64,000 nt of DNA from Thermotomaculum hydrothermale (lineage in GTDB: Bacteria; Acidobacteriota; Holophagae; Thermotomaculales; Thermotomaculaceae). The number at the start of each line of letters is the position of its first letter. Position 1 is the stretch's first letter. The DNA lies in contig NZ_AP017470.1 in the NCBI RefSeq assembly GCF_016592575.1, positions 2,056,501 to 2,120,500 on the forward strand. Direction: 5' to 3'. Below, in pieces: positions 8,239 to 15,332 of this stretch. The translations under genes were made by a program, and so were the position numbers. Under the pieces are notes generated by a model, which did not search any database, had not been told where the DNA came from, and was given only the letters and a program-made list of their open reading frames with translations.

Positions 8239-8760
8239 TTATTTTTCAACAACAGGTATTCCTTTTTCCTCAAAAATCTTTTTAAGTTTTTGAATTACAT
8301 AATTAGCCCCTTTTCCTTTTAGATCTTCATCAATAGAAAAATAATAAGCCCCAAACCCTTTTTTGCCTGAATAAGTATAGTAATAAAATTCAAAATCACT
8401 GCCAGAGATTGAATTTTTAATTTTTACCTCTTTAATTTCTTTAAAATCTATCCTTTTTTTTCTGAATAAATAACAAATTTCAAAAAATGTCTCATAAAAA
8501 ATCATATTTGAGGGGAAAGCAAAATAAATAAAGAAAATGAGTATGTTAAAAATTATCGGGAAAAAACTAAAAATTAACAATCCTTTTACCCCGGGGAAAG
8601 AATTTCCAAACCATGAGTGTTGTAAGTTAACATAAAGTTTAAACAAACCATAATTAACAAGAAAAAACAACACAATAAAAATTGAGATTTTTATCCAATC
8701 ATCTATCAAAGAACATTTTGTGTTTTCATGAACTTTTAAAATAATCTTTTCTTTGTTCAT
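8239..8760 (-). CDS. Membrane protein with PH-like domain, orphan immunity (unit E)
   Basis: I start it at ATG 8760 because AGGA lies nine bases upstream; an in-frame ATG at 8778 has no ribosome site. The product is about 173 residues. It has two hydrophobic helices (about 25-45 and 65-90), then a beta-rich domain with KKRIDFKEIKEVKIKN and a C-terminal helix, resembling bacterial PH / YcxB-like domains. The upstream Rhs fragment has lost its tip, so the protein has no toxin beside it now. Confidence 0.65.
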   Translation of the reverse strand: MNKEKIILKVHENTKCSLIDDWIKISIFIVLFFLVNYGLFKLYVNLQHSWFGNSFPGVKGLLIFSFFPIIFNILIFFIYFAFPSNMIFYETFFEICYLFRKKRIDFKEIKEVKIKNSISGSDFEFYYYTYSGKKGFGAYYFSIDEDLKGKGANYVIQKLKKIFEEKGIPVVEK

Positions 8761-8821
8761 ATTAAACCATCCTACCATATTAATTTATTTAAATTAGAGC
8801 GTATTTTGGTATCCACTTTAT

Positions 8822-9119
8822 TTAAATCACCAACCTCTGTTCTATATAAAATGTATATATAATTTGGAGTATTTCCCCTGGCTTTTCTGTGTAGCCAAAG
8901 AGGTAGTATTCAGGTATGGTTATGCTGATTTTGTTGTTTTCGTAGTCTTCTTTTACTTCGGTTATTTTCTGGTTGTTTTCGTCATAGGTTGTTGTAATTT
9001 CTGTTTTAGGAAGTATTATTTCATTTCCTTTCATTATTTCTATCCATCTTCTTAGTTTGTTTTTTCCGTCCGCTGAACTGAATGTTTTCCCTGTGAAGTG
9101 GTCTGAGTTTATTGTATCA
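8822..9119 (-). pseudogene. Truncated Rhs core fragment (unit E)
   Basis: The frame from ATG 9034 reads MKGNEIILPKTEITTT to YLFGYTEKPGE, matching the core of the protein at 9724-11661. It then runs into unrelated sequence and stops after 70 codons. Upstream core sequence in frame reaches about 9115 and ends at the same junction (TTGATACAATAAACTC on the minus strand) as units B and G. Most of the core and the whole tip are gone. Confidence 0.75.
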
Positions 9120-9141
9120 ATTCAGCAAAATCTCAACAAAC

Positions 9142-9167
9142 AAAAAAGCAGGCCTATGAAGGCCTGC
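9142..9167 (-). terminator. Cassette terminator hairpin 5
   Basis: Perfect GCAGGCC / GGCCTGC stem with a six-base loop and six T on the minus strand, directly after the gene ending at 9174. Confidence 0.85.
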
Positions 9168-9173
9168 GGGGAG

Positions 9174-9740
9174 TTAGTATTTATCCCTATCTTTCGTGTT
9201 TATCCAGTATTTTTTTCTTTCCTCTTTCGTTAATTGTCTTCGTCTTACTCTTGTTACCTTTACTCCGTTTTTTTCAAGGTCATCCAGTAACTCCTCGTAA
9301 TTCCAGTTACATCTTGATAGCTCAAATACTTTGCCGTTTTTAAGATAAAATGCCAAAATAACAGGGAAATATGCATTAATATTTACACCTCCTGATGACA
9401 AAACCTCTTTTATTTCGTGGTACATGTAAAATTTTTCTTTATGCTTCCATTTAAATACCACTCTGTCTGAGTAAACTATTACCTCTTGAGGTAAAAGAAA
9501 TACCCTCCAATAAGATACAAGTGCCAAAAAAAGTGCTAAAAAAGGATTTACAAAAAGAATTACTGTTAATGTCCATTTCAAGCTTTCCCAAGTATGGTTT
9601 TTTGTTTTCAGTAATTCCATAGCTATCATCATCATTGTTAGGTAAAACTGAAACCTTACTATATAGCATAGGAGAGATTTTAATTTGCTAATTTTGTAAA
9701 CTTTTGGATATTGCTTTTCTTTATTATGGTTTTTGTTCAT
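9174..9740 (-). CDS. Membrane protein with PH-like domain, probable immunity (unit F)
   Basis: This 188-residue protein has two hydrophobic helices (about 27-45 and 57-80), then a beta-rich domain with VIVYSDRVVFKWKHKEK and FYMYHEIKEV, and a basic C-terminal tail. It overlaps the end of the toxin gene by 17 bases and has AGAGGA upstream of the ATG. The layout matches the proteins at 8239-8760 and 7767-8120. It is presumed to protect against the tip of the 9724-11661 toxin. Confidence 0.7.
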   Translation of the reverse strand: MNKNHNKEKQYPKVYKISKLKSLLCYIVRFQFYLTMMMIAMELLKTKNHTWESLKWTLTVILFVNPFLALFLALVSYWRVFLLPQEVIVYSDRVVFKWKHKEKFYMYHEIKEVLSSGGVNINAYFPVILAFYLKNGKVFELSRCNWNYEELLDDLEKNGVKVTRVRRRQLTKEERKKYWINTKDRDKY

Positions 9741-11661
9741 TTTTTTCCTCTTGTTCTTTTTTTCTTTCTACCTCAGAGCTTGCAGATTCTTTCTCTTTTT
9801 TTGCGATATCATAGTTTATAGCACCAAATATACCAAGCATAATATTTGTCCCATTTTGTGCTGTCGCTTCAGCAGCTTTTTCTCCAGCTGGAAGTGCTAA
9901 ACCGGCTGCAGGCAAAGTGTACAATCCTGCAACTCCGTATGTAAATCCTCCTTCAATTGCAGATTCTGCTGCTTGATTAATATCTTTAGTATTTTTAAAA
10001 GTTTTACCTCCTTCAACAGCAGCTCCAAAAGCTGCTGCTTTTAGTGGATTTGAGGTATCAATAACTGAAGTTACGGCTCCCAATGCTGCTCCTTCTACTG
10101 CAGCTTTGGCTACTTCAACTCCCGATTTCCCTTCACTTGCGGCATCTAACGCTGCACTTGCTGCAGATGTAGCTTCACTTATTATTACTGTTGTTGCAGA
10201 AGTTGCAAAAGAAGTTCCTGCTGTTATTTCGGGAATGGCCTCAGGAGCAGCTACTATTGTTGCTGTCATTGCCGTATATTTGAGTCCTTTCCCAAGTCCT
10301 TTATGAATGGCTTCGTGTGCTTTAATCATTTCTTTTTCATTTTTACATGAGCTATAGAAGAAATGCATAGCATAGTTCCATTCATTTTTTCCTGTGGGGT
10401 CTATTTTTTTTACCGGATTCCCGCGGACATACGCGTACAGGTTCCAACTCATGGGGTCTAATTGGTCGTAGTCGTAGCCGGGGTCGGGGGAGAGGAAGCG
10501 GCCTGTCTCGGATGAGTAATACCTTGCGAGCATATATGTTAAATCTGTTTCGTAGTCTTTTTCGTGGCCTGTGTAGGTTATTGTGTTTAACACTTCGTCT
10601 TTGTTGTTTTCGTAAGGTGCTGTGAGTTCTTCTCCGTAGGCAAGGGTGTCTGTTGTGTGCAGGATTTCTCCTGAATCGTTTGTTATGTATCTTGTTGTGC
10701 TAAGGTGGTCCTGGTGATAGAAGGTTAGATTAAATGGCATGTTGATTAGATTTATTTGTTTGTGTGTTGTGTCTGTTGATGCATAGTGTGTTGTATAGAC
10801 TTGTATTGTATAACTTGTGTTTTGTGTGAGGTTCTGTGGCATCTGTTGTGGTTTTTCTGTGTAGCCAAACAGGTAGTATTCAGGGATGGTTATTGTTATT
10901 TTGTTGTTTTCGTAGTCTTCTTTTACTTCGGTTATTTTCTGGTTGTTTTCGTCATAGGTTGTTGTAATTTCTGTTTTAGGAAGTATTATTTCATTTCCTT
11001 TCATTATTTCTATCCATCTTCTTAGTTTGTTTTTTCCGTCTGCTAAACTGAATGTTTTCCCCGTGAAGTGGTCTGAGTTTATTGTAATGGTTATTTTGCC
11101 TTTTTGCAATGTGTCAAGTTTCATGGTTGCTGTGTTGATTGTTGAGGGGGTGATTGTGGTTTGGGGGGTTGTGTAATGGCTTGTGATTGTAATTTTTGGA
11201 AGTAGATCTGCTCTGTCTGGTAGCATTTCAAAGAGTTTGTAGGTGTTATCTTCTGGTTGTAGGATTACTGCCTTGTATGTGCCTGTTGGTATGTTTTGAT
11301 TGAAAGTTATCAGATGGCATTCTAATTCCTGGGGGTCAAAGAGTTCTGGTGTGAAGCTTGTGGTTGATAGGTAGCATATTGGATTTTGGTTAGGGTTTTG
11401 AGATTCAAGACAATCTTGTATTTTGCTAGGACTAATTGTTTGTGGGTCATCGTCTTTTGATATGTCTGCATTTTCAGGGATTAAGAGGAGTTTTAAATTC
11501 TGGTATTTTAAGATGTTTGTATCATCCTGGGTTTTGATTAGATAGTTTAGTTTTGGAAGTGTGATTGAGAGTGTTGTATGTGTTGATGATGATGGGAGGT
11601 AGGTTGCTTTGTACAGGTTTTGTGGGTGGAGTTTGAAGTTTGTTTCAGGGGTTACTTTCAT
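9724..11661 (-). CDS. Longest Rhs-core toxin cassette (unit F)
   Basis: This 645-residue protein has a Thr/Pro/Asn-rich beta domain (1-220), the Rhs core (about 220-424, ending RGNPVKKIDPTG) and a 221-residue Ala/Gly-rich tip. The tip opens with NEWNYAMHFFYSSC, includes AHEAIHKG and continues as long small-residue helices, with a charged Glu/Lys tail. A stop codon lies 13 codons upstream of the ATG, and the ATG follows CTCAGG with no proper ribosome site, so this is a clipped copy. The tip could be a membrane-acting or pretoxin-type region; I cannot name its activity. Confidence 0.75.
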   Translation of the reverse strand: MKVTPETNFKLHPQNLYKATYLPSSSTHTTLSITLPKLNYLIKTQDDTNILKYQNLKLLLIPENADISKDDDPQTISPSKIQDCLESQNPNQNPICYLSTTSFTPELFDPQELECHLITFNQNIPTGTYKAVILQPEDNTYKLFEMLPDRADLLPKITITSHYTTPQTTITPSTINTATMKLDTLQKGKITITINSDHFTGKTFSLADGKNKLRRWIEIMKGNEIILPKTEITTTYDENNQKITEVKEDYENNKITITIPEYYLFGYTEKPQQMPQNLTQNTSYTIQVYTTHYASTDTTHKQINLINMPFNLTFYHQDHLSTTRYITNDSGEILHTTDTLAYGEELTAPYENNKDEVLNTITYTGHEKDYETDLTYMLARYYSSETGRFLSPDPGYDYDQLDPMSWNLYAYVRGNPVKKIDPTGKNEWNYAMHFFYSSCKNEKEMIKAHEAIHKGLGKGLKYTAMTATIVAAPEAIPEITAGTSFATSATTVIISEATSAASAALDAASEGKSGVEVAKAAVEGAALGAVTSVIDTSNPLKAAAFGAAVEGGKTFKNTKDINQAAESAIEGGFTYGVAGLYTLPAAGLALPAGEKAAEATAQNGTNIMLGIFGAINYDIAKKEKESASSEVERKKEQEEKNEQKP

Positions 11662-11709
11662 CCTGAGTATGGCTTCTGGAGTTGCGATTTCAGTTGAGGG
11701 GATTTAAAC

Positions 11710-11735
11710 AAAAAAGCAGGCCTATGAAGGCCTGC
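11710..11735 (-). terminator. Cassette terminator hairpin 6
   Basis: Identical stem and loop to hairpin 5 (GCAGGCC TATGAA GGCCTGC on the plus strand) with six T on the minus strand. It closes the unit whose immunity gene ends at 11748. Confidence 0.85.
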
Positions 11736-11747
11736 GGAACGGAGAAA

Positions 11748-11966
11748 TTACATATAAATGACTAACAAGATGAAAATAATAATCATAAGTAGTTTTAAAC
11801 TTCGTCTAATAAAATTATTTTCTATTTTCCCTGAACCTGCACCTTTGCCAGGGACAGAAAACTCCTTTGTCTTTTTTAAATAAATATCAAGATAAAATAA
11901 ATCAAAAAAATACCAACAAATTACCAGTAAAAAAAGAATTTTTAAAGTTGGATCTCCTTTAATCAT
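11748..11966 (-). CDS. Small two-helix membrane protein, probable immunity (unit G)
   Basis: This 72-residue protein has membrane segments at about 8-25 and 55-71. The loop between them contains DIYLKKTKEF, exactly as in the protein at 2568-2789. AGGAT precedes the ATG, which lies 20 bases after the toxin stop. The membrane segments differ from the paralogue, in step with the different C-termini of the two toxins. Confidence 0.75.
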   Translation of the reverse strand: MIKGDPTLKILFLLVICWYFFDLFYLDIYLKKTKEFSVPGKGAGSGKIENNFIRRSLKLLMIIIFILLVIYM

Positions 11967-11986
11967 AACTACTATCCTTTTATAAT

Positions 11987-13258
11987 TTACTTTTCTTGAG
12001 TTTGTTGCTGCGCAATCCCAAATACAGAATCTATCCCGGAATACAGAACATCAATTATTTTTTTATATAAATTTGCTCCTTCTGGTGGTAATGACAATGC
12101 AGAAGTTTGTGCACCAACAAACACGAATACACTTAGCTTCATCTGAACTCTTGTCATTTCTAAATTCTTCTTATTTTTTTCTGTTGGGTCTAATTTCACT
12201 TTTGTTTCTGCAAAGTTAATCTTTGCATATCCCGCTACAAAATTCACGCCTGCTCCCACATATGACATGCCTGGAATAAAAATCAATGGTGTAGCAACAT
12301 AGGTCTGCATATTGTTACATACTCGTTCACCTGTTTCAGATCCTTCTCTAGTTTTACCATAATTAGCAGGTGGATTTATTGTTTTCTTCGCTAAAGGTCC
12401 TATCATTAATTTTTTTATTGAGGTATCTACTTTGCTCCAATCAACATGTTTTAAATAACCATTTACCTTTAAATCTATTACCGTTGAATTAAAATCCTCC
12501 TGTCCACTATATTCTGCGTTCCATTCATTGTATTTGTCCATTCTGTCCTGAAGAATTGAACGAATTTCCTTGTCAAGTTCTTTAAACTCGCCTTGTTTAT
12601 ATAATTCTTCTAACCTTTTCTTTTCTTCGGTTGATAATTCCATCCCTGTTGGGTCAAGGTGGGTTATCGGATTCCCCCTCACATAGGTGTACAGGTTCCA
12701 GGACATGGGGTCTAATTGGTCGTAGTCGTAGCCGGGGTCGGGGGAGAGGAAGCGGCCTGTTTGGGATGAGTAGTATCTTGCAAGCATATAAGTTAAATCA
12801 GTTTCGTAGTCTTTTTCGTGGCCGGTGTAGGTTATGGTGTTTAGTACTTCGTCTTTGTTGTTTTCATAAGGTGCGGTGAGTTCTTCTCCATAAGCCAATG
12901 TGTCTGTAGTGTGCAGGATTTCCCCTGAATCGTTTGTTATGTATCTTGTTGTGCCTAAGTGGTCTTGGTGGTAGAAGGTTAGGTTAAATGGCATGTTGAT
13001 TAGTTTAACTTGTTTGTGTGTTGTTTCTATTGATGCATAGTGTGTTGTATAGACTTTTATTGTGTAACTTGTGTTTTGCGTGAGGTTTTGGGGCATTTCC
13101 CCTGGCTTTTCTGTGTAGCCAAAGAGGTAGTATTCGGGGATGGTGATTGTTATTTTGTTGTTTTCGTAGTCTTCTTTTACTTCAGTTATTTTCTGGTTGT
13201 TTTCATCATAGGTTGTTGTGATTTCTGTTTTGGTTAATACTGTTTGATTTCCTTTCAT
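11987..13258 (-). CDS. Rhs-core toxin cassette (unit G)
   Basis: This 423-residue protein has the Rhs core (1-205, MKGNQTVLTK to HLDPTG) and a tip (206-423). The tip up to about residue 371 is encoded by DNA identical to unit A2; the final 52 residues differ at roughly half their positions but keep SALSLPP and the FGI..QTQ end. The frame upstream of the ATG reads through core sequence to about 13341 and then hits a stop. The start has only a weak ribosome site. This is the most upstream Rhs cassette of the array in transcription order. Confidence 0.75.
   Translation of the reverse strand: MKGNQTVLTKTEITTTYDENNQKITEVKEDYENNKITITIPEYYLFGYTEKPGEMPQNLTQNTSYTIKVYTTHYASIETTHKQVKLINMPFNLTFYHQDHLGTTRYITNDSGEILHTTDTLAYGEELTAPYENNKDEVLNTITYTGHEKDYETDLTYMLARYYSSQTGRFLSPDPGYDYDQLDPMSWNLYTYVRGNPITHLDPTGMELSTEEKKRLEELYKQGEFKELDKEIRSILQDRMDKYNEWNAEYSGQEDFNSTVIDLKVNGYLKHVDWSKVDTSIKKLMIGPLAKKTINPPANYGKTREGSETGERVCNNMQTYVATPLIFIPGMSYVGAGVNFVAGYAKINFAETKVKLDPTEKNKKNLEMTRVQMKLSVFVFVGAQTSALSLPPEGANLYKKIIDVLYSGIDSVFGIAQQQTQEK
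12143..12640 (-). repeat. 498-bp exact repeat, copy 2
   Basis: Identical to 2963-3460. Sequence on both sides diverges: the toxin C-terminus on the low-coordinate side, and the core with scattered differences on the other. Confidence 0.9.
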
Positions 13259-13337
13259 TATTTCTATCCATCTTCTTACTTTGTTTTTTGCGTCTTTTGA
13301 GCTGAATGTTTTCCCTGTGAAGTGGTCTGAGTTTATT
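12876..13337 (-). repeat. 462-bp exact core repeat, copy 2
   Basis: Identical to 5269-5730. The copy ends at the conserved core breakpoint (GAGTTTATT on the plus strand). Confidence 0.9.
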
Positions 13338-13426
13338 TTATCAATTCAGTAAAATCCGCACAAAAGAAAAAATCTCTTAAATTTGCTAAAAAGTTTTATG
13401 CTAATGCTAAAAATAGAAAAATTGAG

Positions 13427-14275
13427 TTATTGTTTCAAAGTTTTAATCTCTTTTAAAACTGAATTAAGTTTAGGAAACAGGAATAATAAGATTTCTATTA
13501 CAATCAAATAAATCAAGTAAGTCTCTGGGAAATCAAAAATATCACAAAGGGATTTCCAGAAATAAAAAAATAAAAAATTTAAAATAGGAAAAGAAAAGTG
13601 ATTTTTTTTGTTAAGCTTTTTGTAATCAAAGACAAGTGAAAATTTTTCTAACTTTGGGAAACCTTTAAAAGGCCATTGTGTGAAAAGGTATGAACTTGCC
13701 ATTTCATACCTTTTAAAGTGTTTGTACTGAAAAAACTTGAAGTTTGCACCTGTATTTCCGGAAAAATCATCAAGGATTAATTCATTAAATTCATTTTCAG
13801 AGAAAACAGAAAAGCCACATATCTTTTTATTTTTAATGAAGTTGCTTACAAGAGTGTCTGTTATTTGTTGGGGGAAAGAATCTAAGTTACAGGAAAAAAT
13901 TGCATTTGAGAAATAGAAATCCCAAATTAAATTGCGATTAATATCATAAATTCTTATCCCACCAATATGTTCAGCAAAATCACCGAAATATAACAATTCA
14001 CCTTTACTTTTTTTAATATTAAATTTAGAAATAAAATTACTTACATAATTTTTGCCTTTTAATTTCATTTGTTTAAAGACTGTGCCATTGGCAAATTTAT
14101 TGTTTAAAGAGTAGTAATAAATCAAATTACAAACAAAATCTTTCTCTATATTATTAGCCTGTTTCCTTGCACAAACTGATAAAGGATAGGAGATTTGCGT
14201 GTGAAATACTGTCAAAAAGATGAGAAAAACTATCAACACAAGAATACCTCTTCTGATTACAATTAATATTTTCAT
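13427..14275 (-). CDS. Membrane protein of unknown family at head of array
   Basis: This 282-residue protein has an N-terminal hydrophobic helix (about 8-27), a mixed extracytoplasmic domain and two hydrophobic stretches near the C-terminus (about 225-240 and 250-268). It has a clear GGAG ribosome site and a TATAAT box about 60 bases upstream. It is first in the minus-strand array, before unit G, and no toxin core stands before it. It may be another orphan immunity protein. I do not recognise a domain. Confidence 0.6.
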   Translation of the reverse strand: MKILIVIRRGILVLIVFLIFLTVFHTQISYPLSVCARKQANNIEKDFVCNLIYYYSLNNKFANGTVFKQMKLKGKNYVSNFISKFNIKKSKGELLYFGDFAEHIGGIRIYDINRNLIWDFYFSNAIFSCNLDSFPQQITDTLVSNFIKNKKICGFSVFSENEFNELILDDFSGNTGANFKFFQYKHFKRYEMASSYLFTQWPFKGFPKLEKFSLVFDYKKLNKKNHFSFPILNFLFFYFWKSLCDIFDFPETYLIYLIVIEILLFLFPKLNSVLKEIKTLKQ

Positions 14276-14333
14276 TCTATTTTTCTCCTTTTTTATCTTC
14301 GTCTATATACCTTGTTGGGTTTGTTTTGCAGAG

Positions 14334-14339
14334 ATTATA
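14334..14339 (-). promoter_or_regulatory. Possible -10 box for cassette array
   Basis: TATAAT on the minus strand, about 60 bases before the ATG at 14275. No convincing -35 is visible. It is the only promoter-like element I can see serving the right end of the array. Confidence 0.35.
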
Positions 14340-14421
14340 ATTTCAATTAAAAATTTTAAAATAAGTGGGGAGAAAAATCAAAAAAATTAAAGCAAATTAA
14401 CGGAAGGTTGTGGTTTGGTGG

Positions 14422-14451
14422 TTGGTATTAGAGTGAAAAATACGGTATAAT
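14422..14451 (+). promoter_or_regulatory. Probable sigma-70-type promoter of glyQS
   Basis: TTGGTA, an 18-base spacer and TATAAT lie 35 bases before the glyQ start codon. Confidence 0.55.
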
Positions 14452-14486
14452 CCATTGAGTAAAAAAATTCGTATAGGAGAGGTGCA

Positions 14487-15332
14487 TTGACTTTTCAGGA
14501 ATTGATTTTAGCATTGCAGAATTACTGGTCGGATAAAGGGTGTATTATTTCCCAGCCCTATGACATTGAAACAGGTGCGGGGACAATGAATCCACACACT
14601 TTTTTAAAGGTTTTAGGGGAAAAACCCTGGAATGTTGCCTATGTTGAGCCTTCAAGAAGGCCGACGGACGGAAGGTATGGGGAAAACCCGTTCAGGGTTT
14701 ACAAGCATTACCAGTTTCAGGTAATTATGAAGCCTTCCCCTGATAACATTATTGACCTTTACATTGATTCTTTAAGGGCTTTTGGGATTAAACCGGAAGA
14801 GCATGACATAAGGTTTGAAGAGGATAACTGGGAATCCCCCACATTAGGTGCGTGGGGAGTTGGCTGGCAGGTTTTGTTGGACGGAATGGAGATTACCCAG
14901 TTTACATACTTTCAGCAGGCAGGGGGAATTGATTTAAATCCAATTTCTGTTGAAATTACCTATGGGATTGAGAGAATCTGCATGTTTATCAATGGGATAG
15001 ACAATATCTTTGACCTTGAATGGGCACACGGGGTTAAGTACGGTGATATTAGAAAGAGAGAGGAGTACGAGTTTTCCCTCTATTCCTTTGAAAAGGCTGA
15101 TGTTGATTTACACTTTAAATTGTTTGATTTATACGAAACAGAGTGCAAGAAGATGCTTGAGGCTAAACTTCCAATGGTTGCCTTTGACTGGGCATTAAAG
15201 TGCTCACATACATTCAACATGCTTGACGCAAAGAATGCAATTTCTGTTACCGAAAGGGCAGGATACATTGCAAGGGTTAGAAACCTTGCGGTAAATTGCG
15301 CTAAAGTTTATCTGGAGGCAATAAATGGCTGA
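14487..15332 (+). CDS. glyQ: Glycyl-tRNA synthetase alpha subunit
   Basis: This 281-residue protein is the catalytic subunit of the alpha2beta2 glycyl-tRNA synthetase, which charges tRNA-Gly with glycine. Family signatures include [16 protein letters not shown], the [14 protein letters not shown] segment and the [19 protein letters not shown] motif. Start is TTG at 14487, with GGAGAGG just upstream; no ATG fits the family N-terminus (MTFQELIL). It overlaps glyS by eight bases, so the two subunits are coupled. Confidence 0.97.
   Translation: MTFQELILALQNYWSDKGCIISQPYDIETGAGTMNPHTFLKVLGEKPWNVAYVEPSRRPTDGRYGENPFRVYKHYQFQVIMKPSPDNIIDLYIDSLRAFGIKPEEHDIRFEEDNWESPTLGAWGVGWQVLLDGMEITQFTYFQQAGGIDLNPISVEITYGIERICMFINGIDNIFDLEWAHGVKYGDIRKREEYEFSLYSFEKADVDLHFKLFDLYETECKKMLEAKLPMVAFDWALKCSHTFNMLDAKNAISVTERAGYIARVRNLAVNCAKVYLEAING

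Noticed and set aside
10106-10306. Ala/Val-rich plus-strand frame
   Set aside because: It is the reverse complement of the Ala/Gly-rich tip of the toxin at 9724-11661 and has no ribosome site.
741-11735. Regularly recurring short palindromes considered as a CRISPR array or REP elements
   Set aside because: Spacing is irregular (kilobases apart), each lies right after a gene stop, and each is followed by a T-run on the coding strand. Terminators explain them better.
1-14275. Insertion sequence or transposase in the cassette array
   Set aside because: No transposase frame, terminal inverted repeat or target duplication could be seen. The repeats are pieces of Rhs core.
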